A DNA stretch of 22,740 nt from Bacillota bacterium (lineage in GTDB: Bacteria; Bacillota; Clostridia; Christensenellales; Aristaeellaceae). Positions 14,785 through 22,320 of this stretch are shown here, piece after piece; the first letter of the stretch is position 1; every line of letters begins with the position of its first letter. The stretch lies in assembly GCA_023421395.1 (NCBI GenBank), contig JAEZTL010000058.1, forward strand, positions 1-22,740, in the 5' to 3' direction. Below the pieces are notes generated by a model. It saw nothing but the letters and a program-made list of their open reading frames with translations. It was not told where the DNA came from and searched no databases. The position numbers were made by a program, and so were the translations under genes.

Positions 14785-15748
14785 GCGGAATCCCCCCTTC
14801 CAGGTGGCAGGCCCAGCGATGGCCGTTTTCCTCGGTCCAGGGCGCGGGGGTGTCCCGGCAGACATCCATGGCGTAGGGGCAGCGGTCCGCGAAGCGGCAG
14901 CCGCCGGGCGGGTCGATCAATCGCCCGACGTTTCCCGGAATCACCGTCAACCGCCCTTGGGTCTTTCGGATTGTGGGCAGAGCGCTGATGAGCATGGCGG
15001 TATACGGATGGCGCGGCGCCTCGAACAGGCTGAACACGTCGCCTTCCTCCACCAGCGCGCCCGCGTACATGACGCCGATCCGGTCCGCGATCTCGGCCAC
15101 CACGCCGAAGTTGTGGGTAATGAGCAGCACAGACACGTCATGGCTCTCCTTGAGCGCGACCAGAAGCTGCAGAATCTGCGCCTGGATCGTCACATCCAGC
15201 GCGGTGGTGGGCTCGTCGGCGATGATGAGCTCCGGATTGCGGCTGATCATCATGCCGATCATGGCCCGCTGGCGCATGCCTCCGGAGAGCTCAAACGGAA
15301 AGGAGCGCGCGCGCTGCGCGGCGTCGGCGATCTGCATATCGGAGAGGATGTCCACGGTCAGCTTCAACGCGTTCTCCCTGGGCACCCGGTCGATCATGAT
15401 GGCCTCGGATATCTGGCTGCCGATGCTCAGAACCGGATTGAACGAGTCCAGCGGGTTCTGAAAGATCATCCCGATGCGCTTGCCGCGGTAGCGGACGATC
15501 TCCTGATCGGTCAGTTTCGTCAGGTCCACGCCGTCAAAGAGCACGCGGCCGCCGGTGACGCGGCCGGGCGGGGCCACAAGGCGCATGACGGAGGCGGCCA
15601 GCGTGCTCTTGCCGCAGCCGGATTCACCCACCAGCGCGTAAATTTCCCGGGGATTGATGGACAGCGACACGTCCTTCACGGCGGAGACCTGGCCCTCGGG
15701 CGTGTCGTAGCCAATGGACAGGCGTTCCAGCTCGATCAGCGGTTTCAT
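14777..15748 (-). CDS. Oligopeptide/dipeptide ABC transporter ATP-binding protein (DppD/OppD type)
   Basis: A 323-residue ATPase with Walker A GESGCGKS (41-48), Q-loop IFQNPLDSFNPV, signature LSGGMRQR (154-161), Walker B LIIADEPTTALD (174-185), H-loop LLITHNFGVVAEIADR, and the C-terminal DPPGGCRFADRCPYAMDVC motif seen in DppD/OppD, where cysteines of related proteins hold an iron-sulfur cluster. AAGGAGG lies five bases before the ATG. The gene is 10 bases after the DppC-type permease stop and overlaps the second ATPase. It powers uptake of peptides or modified amino acids, with DppF. Confidence 0.93.
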   Translation of the reverse strand: MKPLIELERLSIGYDTPEGQVSAVKDVSLSINPREIYALVGESGCGKSTLAASVMRLVAPPGRVTGGRVLFDGVDLTKLTDQEIVRYRGKRIGMIFQNPLDSFNPVLSIGSQISEAIMIDRVPRENALKLTVDILSDMQIADAAQRARSFPFELSGGMRQRAMIGMMISRNPELIIADEPTTALDVTIQAQILQLLVALKESHDVSVLLITHNFGVVAEIADRIGVMYAGALVEEGDVFSLFEAPRHPYTAMLISALPTIRKTQGRLTVIPGNVGRLIDPPGGCRFADRCPYAMDVCRDTPAPWTEENGHRWACHLEGGIPRG

Positions 15749-15758
15749 GGCGGCCTCC

Positions 15759-16625
15759 TTACACCTTGAGCTTCGGGTCCAGCATTTCGCGCAGGCCCTC
15801 GCCCAGCAGGTTGAACCCCAGCACCGTGACCGCCAGCGCCACGCCGGGCGCGATGGTCAGAAACGGCTGTTTGCGCATGTAATTGATGCCGTCGGACAGG
15901 ATGCTGCCCCAGTCGGGCAGCGGCTGCTGCGCGCCCAAGCCCATAAAGCTGAGCGCCGATGTGGACAGGATCGCTGCCGGCAGCGCCAGCGTCGCGATGA
16001 CCACGATGGAGCTCAGTACGTTGGGCAGGATGTAGCGCAGGATGATCGAAAGGTCCGATTCTCCGATGGCCCGGGCCGCCTCGACGAAGGGCAGGTTCTT
16101 CAGCGCCTGCGTCCGGGCCCGCACGATGCGGGTGAACTGCGCCCAGGAGACCACCGCGATGGAGATGACCACATTCATCAGGTTGGAGCCGATCACCGTC
16201 ACGATGGCCAGCGCCAGCACCACCGGCGGTACCGCCCAGGTGAGGTCCGTGACGAACAGGATCACGCTGTCGGTCTTCCCGCCGTAATAGCCGGCGACCA
16301 GCCCCAGCACCACGCCGATGATCGTCTCAATGAGAACCGCCACCAGTCCCACCGACAGCGCGATCCGGGAGCCGTGCACGATGCGTGCAAAAAGATCCCG
16401 TCCAATGTGGTCGGTCCCCAGCGGGTAGGGCGACGACGGATCGACGAAGCCGGGCTGCTTCAGCTTCTCCATGATGTTCACCGCGTCGTAGCCCTGAGGC
16501 GCGATCACGTCCGCGAGCGCCGCGCAGGCGACGACGATCAGCAAAAGCGCGGCGCCTATTAAAAAGGAAGGGTTTTTCAGCGCGCCGGCGGGTGCCTTTG
16601 CGCGTTTCGACGGTTTATTTGCCAC
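15759..16625 (-). CDS. Peptide ABC transporter permease (DppC/OppC type)
   Basis: A 288-residue inner-membrane subunit. After a basic tail (ANKPSKRAKAPAG) comes the first hydrophobic helix near SFLIGAALLLIVVACAALAD, then the DppC mark YPLGTDHIGRDLFARIVHGSR. Five further membrane segments follow, with the EAA-type loop EAARAIGESDLSIILRYILP and the family tail GLREMLDPKLKV. The second of two GTG codons (16625) is preferred because AAGGAGG is then seven bases away; the first GTG touches that site. The gene follows DppB by 12 bases. Confidence 0.92.
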   Translation of the reverse strand: MANKPSKRAKAPAGALKNPSFLIGAALLLIVVACAALADVIAPQGYDAVNIMEKLKQPGFVDPSSPYPLGTDHIGRDLFARIVHGSRIALSVGLVAVLIETIIGVVLGLVAGYYGGKTDSVILFVTDLTWAVPPVVLALAIVTVIGSNLMNVVISIAVVSWAQFTRIVRARTQALKNLPFVEAARAIGESDLSIILRYILPNVLSSIVVIATLALPAAILSTSALSFMGLGAQQPLPDWGSILSDGINYMRKQPFLTIAPGVALAVTVLGFNLLGEGLREMLDPKLKV

Positions 16626-16637
16626 TCTCACCCCTCC

Positions 16638-17576
16638 TTACGCCGCCGGCCCGCGCAATTCGTTCCGGATGCGCGGGTCCAGCCAGCCGGTCAGCAGGTC
16701 GCCCAGCGTGTTCGACACCACCGTGAGCAGCGCGATGATCATCACGATGCCCTGTACCACCGGATAGTCCTGCTTGGCGATCGACTGCCAGAGAAGCTGC
16801 CCCATGCCCGGCCACGCGAAGATCTTCTCGACCACCACGGAGCCGCCGATCACCCAGGGCAGCGACAGGAAGAACATGACGGTGGTGGGGATCATCGCAT
16901 TTCTCAGCACGTGGCCGATCAGCACCCTGCGGTTCGTCAGACCCTTGGCATAAGCGGTGACCACCATCTTCTCGTAGAGCACGTCCACCGCGTCGGCGCG
17001 GGCCATCCGGATGACCTGCGCCAGGCCCGGGACGACCACGGCGGTGAGCGGCAGCACCAGCGATTTCAGCCCGGAGTACCCCGACACCGGAAACACCGGC
17101 CAGGTGACGCTGAAGGCCAGCACCAATAAAACGCCCAGCCAAAATCCGGGCAGCGACCACAGCACCGTGGAGATCCAGACCACCACGCGATCAAAAGCGC
17201 TGTTTCGCTTGAACGCCGCAATGAGGCCGATGGGCACGCCGATCAGATACTGCAGGATGAGCGCGATACCCGACAGCATCAGCGTAAAGGGCAGCCTCGA
17301 GGCGACCAGCATCATCACCGGTTTCTGCGTGGTGATGGACTGGCCAAAGTCACCGGAAACGGCATGGCCCAGCCAGCGCACGTACTGCACGTACAGCTGC
17401 TGGTCCAGCCCCCACTCCCGGCGTACCTCGAGCTGCACTTCCTGCGGCACGCGGTCCCCGCAGATCAAAAGGATCGGGTCCCCCGGCATCAGCTGCATGA
17501 TGAGAAACAAAAGCAGTGTGACCGCCAGCACCACCAGCGCGCCCTGCATCAGCCTCTTTACCACATATTCCGCCAT
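16638..17576 (-). CDS. Peptide ABC transporter permease (DppB/OppB type)
   Basis: A 312-residue inner-membrane protein starting with the DppB pattern MAEYVVKRLMQG, a first helix ending LFLIMQLMPGDP, and LQVxxEWGLDxPxxxQY-like spacing (REWGLDQQLYVQYVRWL). The six-helix permease domain follows, with the cytoplasmic coupling loop around YAKGLTNRRVLIGHVLRNA. The tail GWLDPRIRN is family-typical. GGAGAG precedes the ATG. It is separated from the binding-protein gene by a 67-bp gap that contains a strong hairpin, and leads the permease-ATPase-enzyme part of the operon. Confidence 0.92.
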   Translation of the reverse strand: MAEYVVKRLMQGALVVLAVTLLLFLIMQLMPGDPILLICGDRVPQEVQLEVRREWGLDQQLYVQYVRWLGHAVSGDFGQSITTQKPVMMLVASRLPFTLMLSGIALILQYLIGVPIGLIAAFKRNSAFDRVVVWISTVLWSLPGFWLGVLLVLAFSVTWPVFPVSGYSGLKSLVLPLTAVVVPGLAQVIRMARADAVDVLYEKMVVTAYAKGLTNRRVLIGHVLRNAMIPTTVMFFLSLPWVIGGSVVVEKIFAWPGMGQLLWQSIAKQDYPVVQGIVMIIALLTVVSNTLGDLLTGWLDPRIRNELRGPAA

Positions 17577-17594
17577 GCGTTCTCTCCAGCGACA

Positions 17595-17629
17595 AGAATG
17601 GGGCCGCGCGGATCCGGCGGCCCCATTCT
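17595..17629 (-). terminator. Strong hairpin between peptide-binding protein and DppB genes
   Basis: AGAATGGGGCCGC (17595-17607) and its exact complement (17617-17629) form a 13-bp stem with a nine-base loop. On the minus strand the stem is followed by TGTCG rather than a T run. It is probably a partial terminator or an mRNA-stabilising structure that keeps binding-protein levels above those of the permeases; the role is inferred. Confidence 0.5.
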
Positions 17630-17643
17630 CGTGATCAATTGAA

Positions 17644-19194
17644 TTACTCCGCCTTGTACAGGTCGTCCACGATGAAGTTGCCGGTGCTGCTGAATCGGAG
17701 GCCCTGAAGCTTGTCCGAGTAGGCGCTGTACTGCAGCTCGTAGAACAGCGGGATGCCCGGCAGCCGTTCGAAGATCACATCCTGCGCCTCGGCGTACTTG
17801 GCCGCGCGCTGGCTGCCGTCGGTGATATAGCGGCCCTCATCCAGCAGTTGATCGATGGTGGGATCGGAATAGTAGCCGCTGGACGTGCCGAAGAGGTTGG
17901 TCAGCATGTCGGCGTCAGCCCAGGCGTACTTGCGCATCGCAATCTGGTAGTTGCCTTCCTTGGCCTTGGCTTTGATGGCGGAACCTTCCAGTTCGGACAC
18001 CACCATATCCACGCCGATCTGCTTGAGCTGGTACTGGATGACCGGCGCGGCGTTCTTCAGCGCCGTGTAGTCGGTGGCCACCAGGTATTCGAAGGACAGC
18101 TTCACGCCATCCTTGTCCAGGATGCCGTCGCCGTCGCTGTCGGCCCAGCCGGCGTCGGCCAGCAGTTTCTTGGCGCCCTCGGGATCATAGGCGTACTTCG
18201 CTGCCAGCTCGGCCGCAGAGTCCGCGCTGTAGCCGATCTGCGCCGGGGTCAAAAAGCCGTCCGCGGGGATGATGGTGTCATCCTGCGCCGCGCAGAGTTC
18301 CTGCCGGTTGATGCCCTTGGCGATGGCGAGGCGCACGTTGTAATCGGCGAGAACCGGATCCTGGGTGTTGAGAAGCAGATAGTCACAGCCCGGCTGCATG
18401 GTGTGGGCCAGCACGACGCCCGGCGCGCTTTCAAGCTCCGAGAGGTTGGCGGCGGGCACGGCGTCGATGTAGTCAACGCTGCCGCTCAGGAGCTCGTTGA
18501 CGCGGGTGTAGTCGTCGCTGATGAAGCGGATGGTGATCTTGGCGGGGTACGCGGGCCCCTTGTTGGCAGAGGAGGGGTTGAAGCTCTTATAGTTTTCGTT
18601 GCGGGTCAGCACGATCTGCTGGCCCTGAGTCCACTCGGAGACGGCGTAGGGCCCGTAGGTGACGGCGGCCAGATTGAACTGATCGTCCCCGCCCTCCGCG
18701 ATGGCGGCTACGTCGTCCACGCCGCTGTAGGAGGAGACCAGCATTGCCCACAGGTACGGCGCGGCCTTGTCGCAGTGGAAGATCACGGTGCCGTCCTTGG
18801 CCTCGATGCCGGCCACCGGGTCCAGGTCGGAGGCGTACACCGACACCTTACAGTAGCGTTCAAAGTTGGCGGCGACGGCCTCGGCCGTCACGGGGTCTCC
18901 GTTCGAAAAGCAGATGCCCTCCGGAATCGTGAACACGATGTCCTTGCCGTCGTTTTCCACGGACACCGCGCTGACCATATTGGGCGTCAATTGCGTATTG
19001 GTGTCGTCCATCAATACCAGCGGCGCGTAAATCAGCGCGTGCACCAGGTTTTCCCAGGTGATCATCTGGATGTCGGTGCCGGTGACTTCGTCAGCCACCA
19101 CGAACGTCAGCTCCGCTTCGGTGGCTTCGGCCAGCGCGGGAACCGCGCCCAGCACCATCAGGGCGGCCAGCAGTACGGCAAGCAATCTGCGCAT
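17644..19194 (-). CDS. Peptide-type ABC transporter substrate-binding protein (family 5, DppA/OppA type)
   Basis: A 516-residue secreted binding protein. The signal peptide MRRLLAVLLAALMVLGAV ends PALA before EATEAEL; no lipobox cysteine is present. The mature protein shows family-5 marks: IPEGICFSNGDPVTAEAVAA (the usual GVKFSDGxPxTAEDV region), YGPYAVSEWTQGQQIVLTRN, and LNTQDPVLADYNVRLAIAKG near the middle. A DSDGDGILDKDG loop occurs in the second half. GAGGGGGG precedes the ATG at 19194, and a promoter with an overlapping palindrome lies upstream. It heads a seven-gene unit ending with the racemase. Family-5 proteins bind peptides and also other ligands such as nickel or opines; the downstream D-aminoacylase suggests D-residue peptides or N-acyl-D-amino acids. 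Confidence 0.92.
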   Translation of the reverse strand: MRRLLAVLLAALMVLGAVPALAEATEAELTFVVADEVTGTDIQMITWENLVHALIYAPLVLMDDTNTQLTPNMVSAVSVENDGKDIVFTIPEGICFSNGDPVTAEAVAANFERYCKVSVYASDLDPVAGIEAKDGTVIFHCDKAAPYLWAMLVSSYSGVDDVAAIAEGGDDQFNLAAVTYGPYAVSEWTQGQQIVLTRNENYKSFNPSSANKGPAYPAKITIRFISDDYTRVNELLSGSVDYIDAVPAANLSELESAPGVVLAHTMQPGCDYLLLNTQDPVLADYNVRLAIAKGINRQELCAAQDDTIIPADGFLTPAQIGYSADSAAELAAKYAYDPEGAKKLLADAGWADSDGDGILDKDGVKLSFEYLVATDYTALKNAAPVIQYQLKQIGVDMVVSELEGSAIKAKAKEGNYQIAMRKYAWADADMLTNLFGTSSGYYSDPTIDQLLDEGRYITDGSQRAAKYAEAQDVIFERLPGIPLFYELQYSAYSDKLQGLRFSSTGNFIVDDLYKAE

Positions 19195-19223
19195 GGAAAT
19201 ACCCCCCTCTTTGTATTGCGATC

Positions 19224-19252
19224 ATTATACTGCATTTTTTTTGGGATGTCCC
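19224..19252 (-). promoter_or_regulatory. Promoter of the peptide-transporter/deacylase/racemase operon
   Basis: An exact TATAAT (19229-19224, minus strand) is preceded after 17 bases by GGGACA (19252-19247), a weak -35 sharing GACA with consensus. The spacer includes a run of A residues. The weak -35 overlaps a palindrome, suggesting regulator-controlled use. Confidence 0.65.
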
Positions 19253-19253
19253 A
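19242..19253. promoter_or_regulatory. Palindromic operator candidate TGGGATGTCCCA
   Basis: The inverted repeat TGGGA-N2-TCCCA covers the -35 element of the peptide-transporter promoter. This placement suits a repressor, or an activator replacing the weak -35. The regulator is unknown; the YheO-type protein in the adjacent operon is the nearest candidate. Confidence 0.5.
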
Positions 19254-19271
19254 TCATTTCGGTTAATTATT

Positions 19272-19327
19272 ATGCATTTAAGCGTTCATTTGACGCATAT
19301 TTGACGGATCCTCTTGCATAAATGCAT
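19272..19327. promoter_or_regulatory. Nested repeats in the divergent intergenic region
   Basis: ATGCATTTA (19272-19280) is mirrored by TAAATGCAT (19319-19327). Between them are two direct copies of ATTTGACG (19288-19295 and 19299-19306), exactly 11 bp or one helical turn apart. The block lies upstream of both divergent promoters, where a shared regulator might bind. Confidence 0.45.
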
Positions 19328-19346
19328 CTCCCGCACAAATCCGGCG

Positions 19347-19375
19347 TTGCGTTGAAAGGGCGTGCGTGGTATAAT
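19347..19375 (+). promoter_or_regulatory. Promoter of the serine hydrolase gene
   Basis: An exact TATAAT (19370-19375) preceded by TGG (extended -10), with TTGCGT (19347-19352) 17 bases upstream. The transcript would begin near 19382, which rules out an ATG at 19322 as the translation start. Confidence 0.65.
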
Positions 19376-19405
19376 CCGTTCATTACCGCCGAAAGGAAGA
19401 TAAAC

Positions 19406-20707
19406 GTGCGCGCGATCGATGGGAAGGGATTGAAGGCGCTGTTTGCGGACGCCGCGGCGCGGAACGCGTTTCATGGCGCCGTGGGTGTCTATGAAGGCGG
19501 CCGTGCCGTGTATGAATACGCGGCGGGCCTGGCCGACTTTGACGCGGGCCGCCCGCTAAGTACGGACAGCCTGTTTGATCTGGCCTCCGTGACCAAGCAG
19601 TTTACGGCGTCGGCCGTCATGCTTCTGTGGCAGCGCGGGAAGCTGTCGCCGGGGGACTCTCTGCAAAAATATTACCCGAAGGTGCCCTACCCCGGCGTGA
19701 CGTTGGAGATGCTATTAAACCATACCGGCGGGCTCCCCGACGAGGACTGGTGCGTGCAGTTTCTGGGGCGCACCGACCGCCCCGCCTCAAACGCCGACCT
19801 GATCGAAATTTTGGAAAATCAACCGGCCGCGCCGCTGTTTCGACCTGGCGGGGGCTGGGCCTATTCCAACATCGCCTATGAGTTGGCCGCCTCCATCGTG
19901 GAGAAGACCGCGGACTGCGGATTTGAGGATTTTCTCAAGCGCGAGCTCTTCGCACCAGCCGGCATGGAGGCCACCACGGTCTACCACCGGTACGCCGGCG
20001 CGCCGGTCCCGGAAGGTTTCGCGGACAGCCGAGTCATCGAAAATGGAAACCTCGCGCGGCCGGATGCGTCCGCCGGCGCCCGGTTCATCATCCCGCTGGA
20101 GGGCGTCAACGGCGCGGGGCTGGTCTACACAAACGTCGGCGACATGTGCCGCTGGGACACGGCCCTCAGAGGGGGGCGCTTGCTGAACGAAGCCGCTCAG
20201 GCGCGGATGCGCATGCCCGTGGATACCGGCACGGGCGAACAATACGGCCTGGGCTGGTTCATCGCCGAGGGCGGCGCGCTCATGCGCCACGGCGGGTTCT
20301 GGCCGGGCTATGTCAACGAATTTTCACGTTGGCCGGAAGCGGGCCGAACCCTGGTCATCCTGACAAACCTGACGAGGGATCAACGGGCGATGGACTCGCT
20401 GGCAGAGTGCGCCCGCGCCCTCGTTGCCGGACGTGAAGCGCCGCGGTTTGAAACCACCCTTGACCGGATGGACGCCTCCGTTTCGAGCAAATCCATGGAA
20501 GCCCTCGCGGGCCGATATGCGCCGGGTGAGGCGCGCTTCCACGATGGCGCGCTCTATTTCACCTGGGGCGACGGCGTGGATCTTCCGCTCATTCCCGTGG
20601 GCGAAAACCTCTTTCAGTCGCCCGCCGACCGGAACGACTACATCTTCTCGGAAGGGGCGCTGACGGTGCGAAACCGTCGCGGTGGGCGCCGTCTGACGAA
20701 GGCCTAA
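19406..20707 (+). CDS. Serine hydrolase of the class C beta-lactamase / D-aminopeptidase family (S12-like)
   Basis: A 433-residue protein with the penicillin-recognising fold. Seen: S61-x-x-K64 in DLASVTKQFTASAV, LLNHTGGLPDEDW (103-115), Y153-S-N155 in GWAYSNIAYEL, and HGG (295-297) in place of the KTG box. Family members cut D-amino-acid amide, peptide or ester bonds (D-aminopeptidases, D-Ala-D-Ala carboxypeptidases, esterases). No signal peptide is visible, so it should act in the cytosol rather than as a secreted antibiotic-resistance lactamase. The GTG at 19406 has AAGGAAG before it and lies after the promoter; an in-frame ATG at 19322 would precede the promoter. It is divergent from the peptide-transporter operon. 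Cleaving imported D-residue peptides is the attractive inference; a general esterase remains possible. Confidence 0.82.
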   Translation: MRAIDGKGLKALFADAAARNAFHGAVGVYEGGRAVYEYAAGLADFDAGRPLSTDSLFDLASVTKQFTASAVMLLWQRGKLSPGDSLQKYYPKVPYPGVTLEMLLNHTGGLPDEDWCVQFLGRTDRPASNADLIEILENQPAAPLFRPGGGWAYSNIAYELAASIVEKTADCGFEDFLKRELFAPAGMEATTVYHRYAGAPVPEGFADSRVIENGNLARPDASAGARFIIPLEGVNGAGLVYTNVGDMCRWDTALRGGRLLNEAAQARMRMPVDTGTGEQYGLGWFIAEGGALMRHGGFWPGYVNEFSRWPEAGRTLVILTNLTRDQRAMDSLAECARALVAGREAPRFETTLDRMDASVSSKSMEALAGRYAPGEARFHDGALYFTWGDGVDLPLIPVGENLFQSPADRNDYIFSEGALTVRNRRGGRRLTKA

Positions 20708-20736
20708 CCGCGCGCTTTCGGAACCGTCCGGATCGC

Positions 20737-20772
20737 CAGAGGGCCGCGGGCAAACAGGCCCGCGCCCCTCTG
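20737..20772 (+). terminator. Hairpin after the serine hydrolase gene
   Basis: CAGAGGGCCGCGGGC and GCCCGCGCCCCTCTG form a 14-bp stem with one C-C mismatch and a six-base loop, 30 bases after the stop. There is no T tract. It is the probable end of the hydrolase transcript and also lies close to where base composition changes. Confidence 0.5.
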
Positions 20773-20882
20773 AGCGTACATTAAGCCCCCCGCTGCTTCA
20801 AACGGGACTGCTTTTTGCCTCCATACACCCATTCCTTCCTATTGAAAATTGCAAGCTCCTTTTTAGCAAGCTGATCCGCAAT

Positions 20883-21242
20883 ATGTCCTCTGTCATCTCT
20901 CAGGTGGGTGATCATCATCAGCAACGACTCGTGAAACGTCTGATGGATTACATTGAAGAGCATTATATGGAGGATCCGAATCTGTCGGACATCACGCAAA
21001 GAGATCTTTTCATGCATCCAAACCGTCTCAGTAAGCTGCTCAAGGATATGACAGGCTCAAGTTTTTCAAAGTATCTGCCGGATGTTCGCACGAAAAATGC
21101 AGTCTCGTTGATCAAACACCGTGATTTGTCCATATCCACCATCGCTCAGCTCGTGGGCTACAATTCGGAATCGCATTTTGTTCAGGTATTCAGGCGTTAT
21201 TACGGCCAGACACCGGGTGGTTATCGCAAGGAATTGTGGTGA
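20883..21242 (+). CDS. AraC-type DNA-binding domain, probably an N-terminally truncated regulator remnant
   Basis: A 119-residue reading with only the double helix-turn-helix of AraC/XylS regulators. The first is around FMHPNRLSKLLKDMTGSSFS; the second is STIAQLVGYNSESHFVQVF followed by RRYYGQTPGGYRKE, the family signature. Full regulators of this kind have 250-500 or more residues with a sensor or membrane part, absent here. No ribosome binding site precedes the ATG, and the frame stays open upstream to at least 20781 with plausible linker text (ENCKLLFSKLIRN), so the ATG is likely an internal methionine of a gene cut off on its 5' side. Base composition is clearly lower in G+C than the catabolic operons, pointing to a separate origin. 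It may be non-functional. Confidence 0.6.
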   Translation: MSSVISQVGDHHQQRLVKRLMDYIEEHYMEDPNLSDITQRDLFMHPNRLSKLLKDMTGSSFSKYLPDVRTKNAVSLIKHRDLSISTIAQLVGYNSESHFVQVFRRYYGQTPGGYRKELW

Positions 21243-21503
21243 CAAGACAAGGCGGGGCTGCCCAAAGCGGATCCAACAGATGAATAATGCCCGAAATCCT
21301 CACCCAATAACCCGCCGAATGCATGGTCGACGAGCTGTGGCAGCCTATAAATGCAAAGAGGACGGTGCTCAAACTTTTCTGCAAGTCCACCAAATGCGAA
21401 AGGAACCGTGATTTCAAGATTCCCGGAGCCTGAGGCAAAAACGCAGCCACCATCACAGGCGGCATGGGCTTGACGGCCGGTTTGGATCACGCTTGTTCAG
21501 AGC
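21243..21503. other. Gene-free, degenerate stretch between AraC remnant and transposase remnant
   Basis: No reading frame here has a recognisable product, ribosome site or family motif. Open frames on both strands are short and look accidental. It may be the downstream flank of the IS256-type element; I could not identify its terminal inverted repeat. Confidence 0.4.
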
Positions 21504-22320
21504 TCAACTCATCCGATCCGGGTCCATGACCGCCGGTTCAGCGCGAACGGCATCTCAGTTTCGCAGGGGAAGCGCCCATTTCTTGGTAAACTGAAAGGTT
21601 GCCGGGCAATGGGCCTTGAGCAGGGCGCCGGAGCTCGGGAAAATGCTCCTTGCCCGGTTCAGACGGCGGTAACCGCTGTTCAGGTTCTCAATGGCGTTGG
21701 TGGTGTAGATGACCTTCCGGACGGCCTGGGAGAACTTGAACATGGGAGAGATGACATCCCAGTTATCCTCCCACCTGCGCATGCAGCCAGGGTGTTCCTT
21801 CTCCCAGAACTGAGAAACGGCCGGCATCCGGGCATGACCCTGTACCTCGCCGGGGGTGTGGTAGATGCTCCGAAGGTCGTTTGCGAACGCCTTCTTGTCC
21901 TTGTCAGGCCCATGACTGAAGGTGTTGCGCACCACATGAACGATGCACCGCTGAGACCCGGTCATGGGGGGCGCGGTAGCGATCGCCTCCTTGATTCCGC
22001 TCAGTCCATCCGCACAGAGCACCAGGATGTCCTTGAGGCCGCGGTTTTCAGTTCGTTGAGCACGCTCAGCCAGAATTTCGCACTCTCTGCTTCGCCGGTT
22101 GTGATGCTCAGAACCTCCTTGTATCCTTCCTCGCTCAGACCCGGGATGGTGTACGCAGCCTGCTTTCGGATCACGTTGTCCTCCCGGGCGTTGAATACCA
22201 CACAGTCGATGAACACGATGGGGCATAACGTGCTCAGCGGCCGATTCTGCCATGCCTCGATCTCCGGCATGGCTTATTTGTGATTCCTGTCACGAGGCCC
22301 TCGCTCACTTCGATGCCATA
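21504..22320 (-). pseudogene. IS256-family (Mutator-type) transposase, broken remnant
   Basis: Joined across frames, the minus strand reads as the catalytic and C-terminal two thirds of an IS256-type DDE transposase. The order is YGIEVSEGLVTGITNK, then EIEAWQNRPLS, IVFIDCVVF (first Asp), GEAESAKFWLSVLNELK, VLCADGLSGIKEAI (second Asp), QRCIVHVVRNT, VIYTTNAIENLNSGYRRL (catalytic Glu), and WALPLRN. Three lesions are visible. A one-base loss near 22272 breaks NK/AMPEI. A one-base loss in the T4 run 22045-22048 (A run on the coding strand) breaks LK/NRGL. A TGA at 21555-21557 stands where the family has Trp; beyond it the frame still reads DAVRAEPAVMDPDRMS to a stop at 21504. The N-terminal part, about 150 residues, is missing. 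All three acidic residues survive, but no active enzyme can be made. Confidence 0.85.

Noticed and set aside
13768..14865. The longer reading of the DppF-type ATPase starting at 14865
   Set aside because: The additional N-terminal residues run through the DppD gene; the GTG at 14784 has a strong ribosome site and the usual overlap.
17848..19266. A 472-codon plus-strand frame opposite the peptide-binding protein
   Set aside because: It is antisense to a well-supported binding-protein gene and has low-complexity composition; it is a shadow of high third-position G+C.
21221..21490. An 89-codon minus-strand frame between the AraC and transposase remnants
   Set aside because: The translation looks moderately protein-like, but I recognise no family, it has no ribosome site, and it overlaps the end of the AraC domain in antisense.
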